Below, piece by piece: positions 43,003-52,236 of a stretch of DNA of 64,000 nucleotides. Position 1 is the first letter of the stretch; each line of letters opens with the position of its first letter. The stretch is from DASSUW01 sp963730535. Its GTDB lineage: Bacteria; Actinomycetota; Thermoleophilia; Solirubrobacterales; Solirubrobacteraceae. Location of the stretch: contig CAVSRU010000003.1 of NCBI GenBank assembly GCA_963730535.1, positions 413,127 to 477,126 of the forward strand, given 5' to 3'. The translations under genes and the position numbers were made by a program. Below the pieces are notes generated by a model. The model did no database searches. It saw nothing but the letters and a program-made list of their open reading frames with translations, and was not told where the DNA came from.

Positions 43003-44093
43003 CAGGCGATCACGGGTGTCTCGGCGCCCACCAGCTCCTGGAGCCTGCGGGCGCCGGCCGCGTGCACGCGATCGGCCAGCTCGTCGTTGAGGCGCTTGGG
43101 CCACCGCGGGCCGCCGTAGACGAACCCCGTGTAGGCCTGGACCAGCGTCGCCCCGGCCCCGATGCGATCCCAGACGTCCTGCGCGGTCTCGATGCCGCCG
43201 ACCGAGACGAGCGTGACCTGGCTCCCGACCCGCGCGTGCAGCCGCCGCAGCACCTCGAGGGCGCGCGGCTTGAGCGGGGCGCCCGACACGCCGCCGGGGT
43301 TGGCGAGGATCGCGGGGTCCGAGGCCAGGCCCGCGCGCGAGGTCGTCGTGTTGACGGTGACGATGCCGGCGACGCCGTGGGCGACGGCGAGGTCCGCCAC
43401 CTCGTCGAGCTCGTCGTCGGTGAGGTCAGGGCTGAGCTTGACCAGCAGCGGGCGGGTGAGCCCCTGGCTCGCCAGCTCGGCTCGGACCTCGTCGAGGATG
43501 CGGCGAAGGTGGTCGACGGCCTGGAGGTCGCGCAGGCCCGCCGTGTTCGGGGAGCTGACGTTGAGGACGATGAAGTCCGCGAGCGCCGCGAGCTCCCGGA
43601 CCGACGACCGGTAGTCCGCAGCCGCGTCCGCCAGGGCGGTGGCCTTGCCCTTGCCGACGTTCACGCCGACGATCCCGTCGCGGCGGCGCCTCGCCAGGCG
43701 CCCGGCCACCGTCGCGGCTCCGGGGTTGGGGAACCCCATGGCGTTCAGGAGCCCCCGATCCTCGATCAGGCGCCACACCCGGGGCTTCGGGTTCCCCGCC
43801 TGGGCCTTGGCGGTGACCGTCCCGACCTCCACGAAGCCGAACCCGAGAGCGCCGAGGCCCTCGAACCACGTCGCCCCCTTGTCCACGCCGGCGGCCACGC
43901 CGAGCGGGCTCGGGAACCTCATCCCGAGCGCCTCCACGGCCAACGCGGGATCCCGGGGCGCCAGCAGGCGGCGGACCAGCGTCCGGAGCGGACTCCTGCC
44001 GGCGACACCGAGGGCGGCGGCTGCAAGCCGGTGAGCAGCCTCGGCCGGGATCCGCCGCAGGACGTGCTCGAACAGGAAGGGATAGAGGCTCAC
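43002..44093 (-). CDS. pyrD: Dihydroorotate dehydrogenase, class 2 (quinone)
   Basis: 363 residues. Class 2 PyrD: N-terminal membrane-associating helix (FEHVLRRIPAEAAHRLAAAA), FMN region LGVAAGVDKGATWFEGLGAL, VEVGTVTAKAQAGNPKPR, catalytic Ser region FIVLNVSSPNTAGLRDLQ, LLVKLSPDLTDDELDEVADL, VTVNTTTSRAGLA and GGIETAQDVWDRIGAGATLV. It oxidises dihydroorotate to orotate in pyrimidine synthesis, passing electrons to quinone at the membrane. Coupled to the small downstream gene. Confidence 0.97.
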   Translation of the reverse strand: MSLYPFLFEHVLRRIPAEAAHRLAAAALGVAGRSPLRTLVRRLLAPRDPALAVEALGMRFPSPLGVAAGVDKGATWFEGLGALGFGFVEVGTVTAKAQAGNPKPRVWRLIEDRGLLNAMGFPNPGAATVAGRLARRRRDGIVGVNVGKGKATALADAAADYRSSVRELAALADFIVLNVSSPNTAGLRDLQAVDHLRRILDEVRAELASQGLTRPLLVKLSPDLTDDELDEVADLAVAHGVAGIVTVNTTTSRAGLASDPAILANPGGVSGAPLKPRALEVLRRLHARVGSQVTLVSVGGIETAQDVWDRIGAGATLVQAYTGFVYGGPRWPKRLNDELADRVHAAGARRLQELVGAETPVIA

Positions 44094-44237
44094 CGGGCGC
44101 TTGGGAGGTTAGGCAATGAGCCTCTCAACCACAGCGCGGATGCCGTACACGGGCGCGCAGATGTCGGCGGTGCCCCTGCCACTTCCCGCTCACCGACTCG
44201 AAGTGATCGAGCGCGTCCCGACGGCGAAGGCTTCCTA

Positions 44238-44445
44238 GCGAACGTCAACGGCGGCTGGGTAGGGAGCTGGGGTGCCAAAGGCGACAACGGTCCCTCGTCC
44301 GAGGGGCGTGTGGCCGGTTCGGAGCCGTAGCGGCTCACAAGTGGACAAGCACCCCGGAACGAGGTGCCTGTTGGCCGGTTATGCACCCTCCCCGCGGCCG
44401 GCCCCCTCACCCTCCCTACCCAGCGCCCTTGCCGTTGACGTTCGC
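44238..44445 (+). repeat. Dispersed palindromic element with inverted ends, 208 bp
   Basis: The left arm 44238-44266 (GCGAACGTCAACGGCGGC then TGGGTAGGGAG) is repeated inverted at 44412-44445 with one 5 bp insertion. The interior is non-coding and carries GC-rich hairpins, including GGTGC...GGTTATGCACC, like the arms at 37116. No transposase gene is present, so it is MITE-like or BIME-like. It lies between the pyrD start and a truncated gene. Confidence 0.75.
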
Positions 44446-44500
44446 CGGCGCAACCGCTCCAGGCGCTCGTCCCACTCCGCGCCCACGTCGGTCATCTGAG

Positions 44501-44728
44501 GTGCTGGCGGAGTGGACCGCGTCCAGCGACGACCAGAGCGAGCCGGCCGAGATCCGCTACCTGCTCTTCGTCAACGACGAGCCGGATCCGACCGAGGTCG
44601 TCATGGGGATCACGAGAACGGTCGCCTACGGCAGCACGACCGGGCCCAACACCTTCGTCCTGAAAGCGATCGACGCCGCCGGCAACGTGTCGGTCAGCAA
44701 CCCCGTGACATTGGAGCTGTTCTGCTGA
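44501..44728 (+). pseudogene. C-terminal fragment of a secreted Fn3/Ig-like protein
   Basis: A frame entering from the palindromic element reads EVLAEWTASSDDQSEPAEIR, YLLFVNDEPDPTEVVMGITR, and then FVLKAIDAAGNVSVSNPVTL and a stop. This is the end of a fibronectin type III-like module (WTASxDD, V.A.DAAGNVS) as found in secreted actinobacterial proteins. There is no signal peptide or N-terminal part. It looks truncated next to, or by, the palindromic element at 44238. Confidence 0.65.
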
Positions 44729-44764
44729 CGCGAGTGCAGCTGATCACTGTAGGCTCGCCGGGGC

Positions 44765-45250
44765 ATGGCGCCAGCGGCGGCACCGGTCCTGATCGCCTAC
44801 GACGGCTCGGAGGTTTCCCGGGCCGCGATCCGGCACGCCGCCGAGCTGTTCCCCGGGTGGCCGGCTGTGCTGGCGACGGTCTGGGAGCCAGGGCTGGCTG
44901 CGGTAGCGGCGGGCCTGCCGGACACCTTCGGGATGGGTACCTTGCCCCCGGATCCGGAGACGGTCGTAGCGGTCGATCGCGCCCAGCGGGACCACGCGTC
45001 GACTGTGGCCGGCGACGGAGCTGAGTTTGCGCGTTCCCTCGGGCTTGTCGCGGAGCCGCAAGCGGTGCCGGACGAGCTCGATGTCGCTGACACCTTGATC
45101 GGCATCGCACGGGAGCGCGGCGCGGCCGTGGTCGTGGTCGGCTCGCATGGGATCTCGGGGCTGCGCTCGCGCCTGCTCGGGAGCGTTTCGCGGAAGCTGA
45201 TCGAGCATTGCGACCGCCCGGTGCTCGTCATCCGCGACGACAGCCCCTAG
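44765..45250 (+). CDS. Universal stress protein (UspA family)
   Basis: 161 residues. VLIAYDGSEVSRAAIRHAAE (start with the conserved Asp) and VVVVGSHGISGLRSRLLGSV, followed by SRKLIEHCDRPVLVI, which is the ATP-binding G-2x-G-9x-G(S/T) loop. Universal stress proteins bind ATP or nucleotides and support survival under stress. TAGGCT at 44750-44755, 9 nt before the ATG, suggests leaderless transcription. It heads the run USP-DUF2252-SulP-DUF202. Confidence 0.93.
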   Translation: MAPAAAPVLIAYDGSEVSRAAIRHAAELFPGWPAVLATVWEPGLAAVAAGLPDTFGMGTLPPDPETVVAVDRAQRDHASTVAGDGAEFARSLGLVAEPQAVPDELDVADTLIGIARERGAAVVVVGSHGISGLRSRLLGSVSRKLIEHCDRPVLVIRDDSP

Positions 45251-45256
45251 AGCGGC

Positions 45257-46663
45257 ATGAGCCGGGGGCGCGTTGCGCATCCGTCGGTGGAGGAGCGTGC
45301 GGCTCGTGGCAAGGCGGCGCGCTCGAACGTGCTGCGATCCAGTCATGCTGCCTGGGAGCCGTCACGGGCGCGCCGGCCGCCGGAGCACACGCTGCTGGAG
45401 CAAGCCGCCGATCGCGTGCCGGAGCTGGTGCCCATTCGGCACGGGCGGATGCTGGCGTCGCCGTTCGCCTTCTTTCGCGGAGCGGCCGCACTCATGGCTG
45501 CCGACCTCGCCGAGACGCCGCGGTCGGGCCTGACGGTCCAGCTCTGCGGCGACGCGCACCTGTCGAACTTCGGCGGCTTCGCCTCGCCCTCCCGCGAGCT
45601 GGTCTTCGACATCAACGATTTCGACGAGACCGCCCGCGGTCCGTGGGAGTGGGATGTCAAGCGGCTCGCGACGAGCGTCGCGATCGCCGGCCGCGAGCTC
45701 GGCTTGGCGCCCGCGGCGCGGCGCGGTGCGGTGGAGGCGGCCGTGCGCTCGTACCGCCAGGCGATGCGGCGCTTCGCCACGATGCGCAACTTGGAGCTCT
45801 GGTACGCACGGCTCGACGTCCCCCGCATCCTCAGCCACGTCGGCGACCGGGTGACCGCGGAGGAGCGCAGGGCGTTCAAACGACGGGTCACGGGCGCGCG
45901 CGCCAAGGATCATCTGCGTGCGATGTCGAAGCTGGCGCAGCGCGTCGACGGAGGGGTGCGGATCGTCAGCCGCCCGCCGCGCATCGTCCCGGTGGAGGAG
46001 CTGTTCCCGGCGACGGCAGTCGAGGATGTCGAGGAGCAGATGCGCAGCCTCCTCCGTGCATACCGCCGCAGCCTCCCGGTCGAGCGGCGGCACCTGCTGG
46101 AGGGCTACCGCTACAGGCACATGGCCCGCAGGGTCGGCGGAGTGGGGAGCGTCGGCACGCGCACCTGGATCGTGCTGCTGACCGGACGCGACGGCGACGA
46201 CCCGCTCTTCTTGCAGGTCAAGGAGGCGGGCCCTTCGGCGCTGGAGCCATATACGGTCCGCGACCGGGCACGCAACCACGGGCAGCGCGTCGTCCAGGGC
46301 CAGCGGTTGATGCAGGTCGACACGGACATCTTCCTCGGATGGCTGCGCGCAACCGGGATTGACGGCGCAGAGCGCGACTTCTACGTACGCCAGCTCTGGG
46401 ACTGGAAGCTCGGGGCGGAGGTGGAGCTGATGTCTACGGCGCGCCTGACCGTCTTCGGCAGCCTCTGCGGCTGGACGCTGGCGCGCGCGCACGCGCGCAC
46501 CGGAGATCGCGTTGCGATCGGGGCGTATCTCGGCTCGGGGAAGGCGTTCGACCGCGCCATCGGGGCTTTCGCGGAGACCTACGCGGACCAGAACGAGCGC
46601 GACCACGCTGAGCTGGAGGAAGCGGCGCGCGCGGGGCGCATCGCGGCCGAGCGCGGCGTGTGA
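45257..46663 (+). CDS. DUF2252-family protein
   Basis: 468 residues. Marks: RHGRMLASPFAFFRGAAALM, LCGDAHLSNFGGFASPSREL, VFDINDFDETARGPWEWDVK, YRYRHMARRVGGVGSVGTRT, PLFLQVKEAGPSALEPYTV and VVQGQRLMQVDTDIFLGWLR. These are the DUF2252 core, a family with kinase-like fold features (GDAHxxN and DxNDFD as catalytic-loop analogues). Substrate unknown. It begins 6 bp after the USP stop. Confidence 0.93.
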   Translation: MSRGRVAHPSVEERAARGKAARSNVLRSSHAAWEPSRARRPPEHTLLEQAADRVPELVPIRHGRMLASPFAFFRGAAALMAADLAETPRSGLTVQLCGDAHLSNFGGFASPSRELVFDINDFDETARGPWEWDVKRLATSVAIAGRELGLAPAARRGAVEAAVRSYRQAMRRFATMRNLELWYARLDVPRILSHVGDRVTAEERRAFKRRVTGARAKDHLRAMSKLAQRVDGGVRIVSRPPRIVPVEELFPATAVEDVEEQMRSLLRAYRRSLPVERRHLLEGYRYRHMARRVGGVGSVGTRTWIVLLTGRDGDDPLFLQVKEAGPSALEPYTVRDRARNHGQRVVQGQRLMQVDTDIFLGWLRATGIDGAERDFYVRQLWDWKLGAEVELMSTARLTVFGSLCGWTLARAHARTGDRVAIGAYLGSGKAFDRAIGAFAETYADQNERDHAELEEAARAGRIAAERGV

Positions 46664-46667
46664 CCGC

Positions 46668-48377
46668 GTGACGGTTCGCCCCGCCTCCGATCAAGGGCAT
46701 CGCGGTCTCGCACGCGTGATCCCGATGGTCGCCTGGCTGCCTCGCTATGAGCGTCGCTGGCTGCGCGGCGATCTAGCGGCCGGAATCGCGGTCACGGCCC
46801 TGGTGGTGCCGAAGAACCTCGGCTATGCGGACATCGCCGGCGTGCCGCTGCAGAACGGCTTGTACGCGGCGGCCGCCGGGGGAATCGTCTACGCGCTCTT
46901 CTGCACGTCTCGGCACATCTCGACGGGGCCGAGCTCTTCCCTCGCGGCCGTCGCGGGCGGCGCGGTGGTGGTGACCGGCGTGGGCGGGGAGCAGGCGGCG
47001 CAGCTGGTCGCGGCCATCGCGTTGGCGACCGGCCTGCTGTTCCTGCTGCTCGCGCTCCTGCGAATGGGATGGATCGCGAGCTTCCTGTCGAAGGCCGTGG
47101 TCACCGGATTCCTCGCGGGAGCAGCCATCGACGTGGTGATCGGGGAGCTGCCCAAGCTCACCGGGACATCCACCGAGGGCGACAACGCATGGCGCGAGCT
47201 TGGGTCGTGGCTGGGTTCGCTCGGTGACACGCACTGGACGACACTGCTCGTCGGCGCCACGGCGCTCGGGGTGATCCTCGGACTGCGCCGCCTGGCGCCC
47301 GCGGTTCCCGGTGCGCTGGTGCTCGTGGCCGGCGGACTGCTGGCCTCAGCGCTGTTCGACCTCGGCGCGCACGGGGTGGCGCTGGTCGGCGACGTGCCGA
47401 GCGGGCTGCCTGCCCCGGAGCTGCCCGATCTCGGGCTGGTCCGGGACCACTACGCGACCGTCGCCATCGCGGCTGTGGCATTGCTCTTGATCGGGTTCTC
47501 CCAGACCGCCGGCGACGCCAGGGCGTTCGCTGCGCGGCACCGCTACCGGATCGACGTGAACCAGGAGTCCGTGGCTCAGGGGATGGCGAACGTGGGCGCG
47601 GGCGTGTTCCAGGGGATGCCGGTGTCGACCAGCCTCTCGGCCAGCTCGCTGAACGAGTCCGCGGGCGCACGGACGCAGGTCGCATCGCTCGTGACCGGGG
47701 GCCTGGTGCTCGCCACCCTGCTCGTCCTCGCCCCGCTGTTCTCGGACCTCCCGAAAGCCGTCCTCGGGGCCGTGATCATCGACGCGGTCGTGTTCGGCAT
47801 GATCGACGTTGCCGAGTTGCGCCGTCTCTACCGCGTGACGCGATTCGACTTCTGGATTGCAGTGGCGGCGATCATCGGCGTGCTCTCGGCGGGGGTCCTT
47901 GCCGGTGTGGTGGTCGGCGTCGTCCTCTCGCTCGGATGGCTCGTCTACGTCGCGACGAGGCCGCCGATGCCGCTGCTGGGCAGACAGGCCGGAACCCAGG
48001 TCTTCCGCGACCTCGACGAGAACCCCGCCGACGAAACCTTCGAAGGCATCGCCGTGTTGCGCATGGACGGCGGGCTGTTCTTCGCAACCGCCGAAGCGCT
48101 CGAGGAGCGCGTTCGCGAGCTCGCCCAGGATGGCGGCCAGAGCGCGCTCGTACTCGATCTCGAGGGCGTCAACTTCGTCGACTCCCAGGGCGCGGCGAAA
48201 GTGACCGAGATTCACGAGCTGGCGGAAGCCAGTGGCGTGGCGCTGCACCTTGCACGGGTCAAGCCGCAGGTCTACGCGGTCCTTCAAGCCGACGGGATCA
48301 TCGACCGCATCGGGCCCGACCACATCCATGGCAACGTCCACCGAGCGGTCGAAGCGGCACTGGCCGACCGTGATTAG
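46668..48377 (+). CDS. SulP-family anion transporter with STAS domain
   Basis: 569 residues from a GTG at 46668, 4 bp after the DUF2252 stop. SulP transporter domain with 10-12 helices: LAAGIAVTALVVPKNLGYAD, IAGVPLQNGLYAAAAGGIVY, STGPSSSLAAVAGGAVVVTG, NVGAGVFQGMPVSTSLSASS. From about residue 450 a STAS domain, LVLDLEGVNFVDSQGAAKVT, contains the DSQG signature. The substrate may be sulfate, bicarbonate or another anion; sequence alone does not say. Part of the stress-type run. Confidence 0.94.
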   Translation: MTVRPASDQGHRGLARVIPMVAWLPRYERRWLRGDLAAGIAVTALVVPKNLGYADIAGVPLQNGLYAAAAGGIVYALFCTSRHISTGPSSSLAAVAGGAVVVTGVGGEQAAQLVAAIALATGLLFLLLALLRMGWIASFLSKAVVTGFLAGAAIDVVIGELPKLTGTSTEGDNAWRELGSWLGSLGDTHWTTLLVGATALGVILGLRRLAPAVPGALVLVAGGLLASALFDLGAHGVALVGDVPSGLPAPELPDLGLVRDHYATVAIAAVALLLIGFSQTAGDARAFAARHRYRIDVNQESVAQGMANVGAGVFQGMPVSTSLSASSLNESAGARTQVASLVTGGLVLATLLVLAPLFSDLPKAVLGAVIIDAVVFGMIDVAELRRLYRVTRFDFWIAVAAIIGVLSAGVLAGVVVGVVLSLGWLVYVATRPPMPLLGRQAGTQVFRDLDENPADETFEGIAVLRMDGGLFFATAEALEERVRELAQDGGQSALVLDLEGVNFVDSQGAAKVTEIHELAEASGVALHLARVKPQVYAVLQADGIIDRIGPDHIHGNVHRAVEAALADRD

Positions 48378-48385
48378 ATCGGCGC

Positions 48386-48772
48386 ATGACGGAACCGGAC
48401 CGCCCGAGCGAGCCGCCGCCCCCTTCCCCTACGGCCGCCGACGTCGTGCAGCGCACGTCGATGGCGGCCGAACGGACGTGGCTTGCCTGGTGGCGCACTG
48501 CCCTGGCCGCGACCGTCGGCTCACTTGGCGTGGGACGTTTGGCGCCCGAGCTGCTCGACGTAGCTCCATGGCCCTACGTCGTCCTGGGCGCCGGCTACGC
48601 CACGCTTGCCGTCGGCATGCTCGTGATCGGCGCCCGCCGCCAGCATGACCTCCAGCGGGCGCTTGAGAGCGGCTCCCAGGCGCCGCTGAGTTTCCGGTTG
48701 GTGACGGTGTTCACGGCCGGCGGCGTGCTGCTCGCGCTGACCACGGTCGTGCTGGTCGTCGCCCAGACATAG
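48386..48772 (+). CDS. YidH/DUF202-family membrane protein
   Basis: 128 residues. AAERTWLAWWRTALAATVGS is the DUF202 signature (LAWxRTxLA). Three helices follow, including WPYVVLGAGYATLAVGMLVI and LVTVFTAGGVLLALTTVVLV. Function unknown. It starts 8 bp after SulP, with its own possible box TTAGAT at 48374-48379. Confidence 0.9.
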   Translation: MTEPDRPSEPPPPSPTAADVVQRTSMAAERTWLAWWRTALAATVGSLGVGRLAPELLDVAPWPYVVLGAGYATLAVGMLVIGARRQHDLQRALESGSQAPLSFRLVTVFTAGGVLLALTTVVLVVAQT

Positions 48773-48819
48773 CTAGCCACGGGAAGTTCATCGCGCCCTC
48801 GGCGGATGACGTCGCCGCC

Positions 48820-48852
48820 AATCACGCAAAACGCGTGACGACAGATCACACA
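48820..48852 (+). promoter_or_regulatory. Regulatory site upstream of the HdeD gene, shared with 52237
   Basis: AATCACGCAAAACGCGTGAC followed by GACAGATCACACA has the layout TCAC-N9-GTGA-N7-TCACACA. The same layout with near-identical bases occurs at 52237-52269. It ends 52 bp before the HdeD ATG. I infer a binding site for the LuxR-type regulator at 49527. Confidence 0.7.
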
Positions 48853-48903
48853 TGCGGCGCCGACCATCGGTCGCGACAACAACCGAGACCTTTGGAGGTC
48901 ATC

Positions 48904-49500
48904 ATGAGTGAGCACGCCGCTACCCCGCAGTTCGAAGTGCCCGCCATACGGTCCTTGCGCGACAGTGCGCGCACGCTCACCGGCTACTGGTGGGTCCTGC
49001 TCGTCGCCGGGATCGCATGGGTTACCGTCGCGCTGGTCGTTCTCCAGTTCGATCAGGCGTCCGTGACGACGGTCGGCATCCTCGTCGGGCTGATGTTCCT
49101 GAGCGTGGGCATCGAGAACATCGCGCTGGCGACGTTGGACGTGCCGATGCGCTGGGCCTGGGCCCTCTTCGGCGGTCTTTTCCTCGTTTCTGCCGTCGTC
49201 AGCTTCGCCAACCCCGCCGACACCTTCGCCGGCCTGGCCGACACGCTCGGCTTTCTTCTCCTGATCGTCGCCGTGTGGTGGATGGTTCGCGCGTTCCTCG
49301 AGCGTGCGATCAACCCGCTCTGGTGGGTCGGGCTCGTCTCCGGGATCCTGCTGACAGGGCTTGCGTTCTGGACCTCGGGCCAGTTCTTCATCCACAAGGC
49401 CTACGTGCTCCTGGTCTTCGCCGGGATCTGGGCGCTGATGCAGGGCATCACGAGCATCGCGCGCGCATTCGCGATTCGGGCCCTGCGCGAGGAGCTGTGA
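48904..49500 (+). CDS. HdeD-family (DUF308) membrane protein
   Basis: 198 residues with TTTGGAGG upstream of the ATG. Six helices in pairs: YWWVLLVAGIAWVTVALVVL, TTVGILVGLMFLSVGIENIA, WAWALFGGLFLVSAVVSF, TLGFLLLIVAVWWMVRAFLE, WWVGLVSGILLTGLAFWTSG and AYVLLVFAGIWALMQGITSI. The paired pattern is that of HdeD, an acid-stress-related protein in E. coli. It is the first gene after the shared regulatory site and is convergent with the LuxR gene. Confidence 0.92.
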   Translation: MSEHAATPQFEVPAIRSLRDSARTLTGYWWVLLVAGIAWVTVALVVLQFDQASVTTVGILVGLMFLSVGIENIALATLDVPMRWAWALFGGLFLVSAVVSFANPADTFAGLADTLGFLLLIVAVWWMVRAFLERAINPLWWVGLVSGILLTGLAFWTSGQFFIHKAYVLLVFAGIWALMQGITSIARAFAIRALREEL

Positions 49501-49505
49501 GAGAT

Positions 49506-49538
49506 GTGCGGCGCTGGGGCGTAGCCTCAGCGCCGCAC
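49506..49538. terminator. Bidirectional terminator hairpin
   Basis: GTGCGGCGCTGGGGC-GTA-GCCTCAGCGCCGCAC: a 15 bp stem with one G-T pair and a 3 nt loop, between the HdeD stop and overlapping the last codons of the LuxR gene. It should end both convergent transcripts. Confidence 0.8.
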
Positions 49539-52187
49539 CGCTCCGGGTGCGACGAACCCGAGCTCGCGCGCGCGAGCCACGGCCTCGCTGCGCGTGTGCG
49601 CGTCGAGCTTGGCGTAGATGTGGCGCATGTGCGTGCGGACGGTGTTGGTGGAGACGACCAGTTCGGACGCGATCTCCGCCGCGGTGAGGTTGCTCGGCAG
49701 GTACCCGACCACGCGTAGCTCCGCGTCGCTCAACTCGTCGCGCAAGGGCGCCGCCGGGCCGCGCTGAGGAGCGGCGTGCCCGGCCAAAGTGTCAAGGATG
49801 GTCGAGATCAGCGTCGCGTGGGCGGTCCGGTGTTTGGGGTGGCGCTCGAGCAGCTCGCGGGTCGGCCACAGCATGAAGGGCAGGAGGAGGCCCTCGGGCT
49901 CGGCGAGCGCGAGCGCCGCCTCGAGCGCTTCCTCCGCCGCGCGCCGGTCGCCGAGGCGATCACGCGCCGTGGCGTCGAGGAGCAGCGCCTCGACGCGCGC
50001 CCACCGCTCGGACAGCGCCGGCGCAGAGCCTTTGATGACCGGCGCCAACGCCTCGACGGCCTGGTCGGGGTTGTCCTCTTCGAGCTCCAGCGCCGCGAGC
50101 GCGACGCGGATCACGGCACGGTTGCGCTGATCCGAGCTCAAATCGGAGAGTGCGAGCTGCGCAGCCTTGGTATCGCCCATCCGAACCCGAACCTGGAGAG
50201 CCCGGGCGCGCGCTTCGAAGGTGAACACGTGCTCGCTGGCGAGCCGTCGCTGCAAGCCGTGCGCCCGCGCGAAGGCCGCAAGGGCTTCGTCGAACCGGCC
50301 CTCGCCGAAGCGCAGCATGCCGCGGGCGTGATGAAGCACGACCTCGGTCCCCAGGTCGGCTGCCAAGCGGAGCGAATCCTCCGCCCGAGCGAGATGGCGC
50401 TCGGCTTCGGCGAAGCGCCCCATCCGCACGAGCGCCGTGCCGGCCATCGCATACGCGCCGATCGTCATCGACTGGCCGGTCCAGCCATGCTCCTCGGCGA
50501 TCGCCAGCGCCCGCTCGCTCAGCTCGAGCGCGAGCGGCAGTGGCTGGCCGGTAAGCGGCGCCACGATCGCGAGATGCGCGAGGCAGCCCAGCTCGAGGAA
50601 CGGCCGTGGGATCCGGCGTGTGTGGCTGAGAGCGTCCTCGAGGTGCTCCCGGGCGTCGTCGGCACGGCCGGCCCACAGCTCTGCGATGCCGAGATTGATG
50701 AGCACGAGTGCCCGGTAGTCGGGCGGCACCGGCAGCTCGTTCGTCTCCGCCGCGGCACCGAGCGCTGCTTCCAGGCCGCGCGTTGCTTCCTGAGCCCTGC
50801 GCAGATCGCTGTGCCGGCGGGCGAGCTCGGCATCGAGGAAAGCCAGGTACACGTCGAAGAGGCGCCGTCGCTGCGCCGGGACCGCCGCCGCGAGTCCCCG
50901 AGCGACGCGCAGGTGGCCGGCGGCCTCGTCGAGCCGGCCGTGGAGGATGCTGTCGATTGAAAGCGCAGCCGCGAGATTTCCGTCGCCCAGACGGGCATCG
51001 GGTGGGAACGCCCCGAGCAGCGCGTGGAGCGTCTCGCCGCGCCCGTCCATCGTCAGCGCGAGGTAGCTGTCCACGAGCAGGCGCCCAGCGGGCGCCCAGT
51101 CACCGGCTGCTTGATAGTGGCGGACCGCTTCGACGACGTCACCCTCATGTTCGTGCCAGGCGGCCGCGGCGCGATGAAGCGTCGGGATCGTCGCCGGTGC
51201 GACGCGCCGCATTTCGAGGCGCAGCAGATCGCCGAACAGGTGGTGGTAGCGGAACCACGTACGGGCGGCGTCGAGCGCGGTGACGAACGCGTTCTGGTCT
51301 TCGAGCCGCTGCAGGATGGCCTCGGCTCCGGTGCTGCCGGTGAGTGCATCGGCCAGCGGGCCGCTGACGCGCTCGAGCATCGACGTGCGCAAGAGCAGGT
51401 CGCGCACGTCCGGCGGCTGGCGCTCCAGTACCTCGGCGAGGAGGTAGCCCGCCACGGTCCGCTCGCTGCCCGAGAACTCGGACACAAAGCGCTCCACGTC
51501 CGGGTGCGTGGTCAGCGAGATCGCCGCCAGGCGCAAACCGGCCGGCCATCCCTCGGTGCGTTCCTGCAGCGAGTCGAGTCCGGCATTCGACAGAGTGATT
51601 CCGCTGGCGCGGAGCAGGGAGCGGGCGTCATCGAGCGAGAAGCGCAGGTCGGGCCCGCGCAGTTCGGCCAACTCGCCCACGAGCCTCAGGCGGTGGAGGC
51701 CGAGGGTCGGCTCCTCGCGTGTCGCGAGCACGACCTGCAGCCGTTTCGGCAGCCGCCTGAGGAGCATCTCTAGCCACACGAGCGCGTCGCCGGAGTCAAG
51801 CTCGTGCAGGTCGTCGATCACCAACGCGAGCGGCTCCTCGAGCCGCTCGAGCTGCGCCAGGAGTCGCTCAAGCACCACCGCGCCTTCGAACTGCGGCGCC
51901 GGGCTGACCCGCTCGATGACCTCATCGCCGGCCGCATCGGCGACCGCGCCGATCACGTGAAGCCAGAACCGTTGCGCATCACGCTCGCCGCGCTCGACCG
52001 TGACCCAGGCGACGGCCGCGTCCGTTTCCGCGGCCCACGAGCGCAGCAGAACCGTCTTCCCGCTTCCGGCCGGGGCACAGAGGAGCGTCACGCTGCCCGG
52101 AGCGGCCGCTGACAGCCGCTCGAAGAGAACGGGTCGGGAAACGAACCGATCGGCTGAGGATCGAGGCTGCTGCTGAGTCGGGGCCAC
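49527..52187 (-). CDS. LAL-type LuxR/MalT-like ATP-binding transcriptional regulator
   Basis: 886 residues from a GTG at 52187 (VAPTQQQPRSSADRFVSRP), chosen because further GTGs fall into the regulatory site. STAND ATPase: Walker A LLCAPAGSGKTVLLRSWAAE, Walker B PLALVIDDLHELDSGDALVW, LPKRLQVVLATREEPTLGLH. A long tetratricopeptide-like sensor middle follows (AALGAAAETNELPVPPDYRA and others). The C-terminal LuxR HTH is LSDAELRVVGYLPSNLTAAE then IASELVVSTNTVRTHMRHIY. Such regulators bind ATP and an inducer and activate transcription. A site upstream of it and the HdeD site indicate its regulon. Confidence 0.93.
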   Translation of the reverse strand: MAPTQQQPRSSADRFVSRPVLFERLSAAAPGSVTLLCAPAGSGKTVLLRSWAAETDAAVAWVTVERGERDAQRFWLHVIGAVADAAGDEVIERVSPAPQFEGAVVLERLLAQLERLEEPLALVIDDLHELDSGDALVWLEMLLRRLPKRLQVVLATREEPTLGLHRLRLVGELAELRGPDLRFSLDDARSLLRASGITLSNAGLDSLQERTEGWPAGLRLAAISLTTHPDVERFVSEFSGSERTVAGYLLAEVLERQPPDVRDLLLRTSMLERVSGPLADALTGSTGAEAILQRLEDQNAFVTALDAARTWFRYHHLFGDLLRLEMRRVAPATIPTLHRAAAAWHEHEGDVVEAVRHYQAAGDWAPAGRLLVDSYLALTMDGRGETLHALLGAFPPDARLGDGNLAAALSIDSILHGRLDEAAGHLRVARGLAAAVPAQRRRLFDVYLAFLDAELARRHSDLRRAQEATRGLEAALGAAAETNELPVPPDYRALVLINLGIAELWAGRADDAREHLEDALSHTRRIPRPFLELGCLAHLAIVAPLTGQPLPLALELSERALAIAEEHGWTGQSMTIGAYAMAGTALVRMGRFAEAERHLARAEDSLRLAADLGTEVVLHHARGMLRFGEGRFDEALAAFARAHGLQRRLASEHVFTFEARARALQVRVRMGDTKAAQLALSDLSSDQRNRAVIRVALAALELEEDNPDQAVEALAPVIKGSAPALSERWARVEALLLDATARDRLGDRRAAEEALEAALALAEPEGLLLPFMLWPTRELLERHPKHRTAHATLISTILDTLAGHAAPQRGPAAPLRDELSDAELRVVGYLPSNLTAAEIASELVVSTNTVRTHMRHIYAKLDAHTRSEAVARARELGFVAPGAVRR

Positions 52188-52236
52188 TCCCGAGGACGAC
52201 CCTCGCAGAAATCGTGGCCGCAGCCAACCGAGCTCA

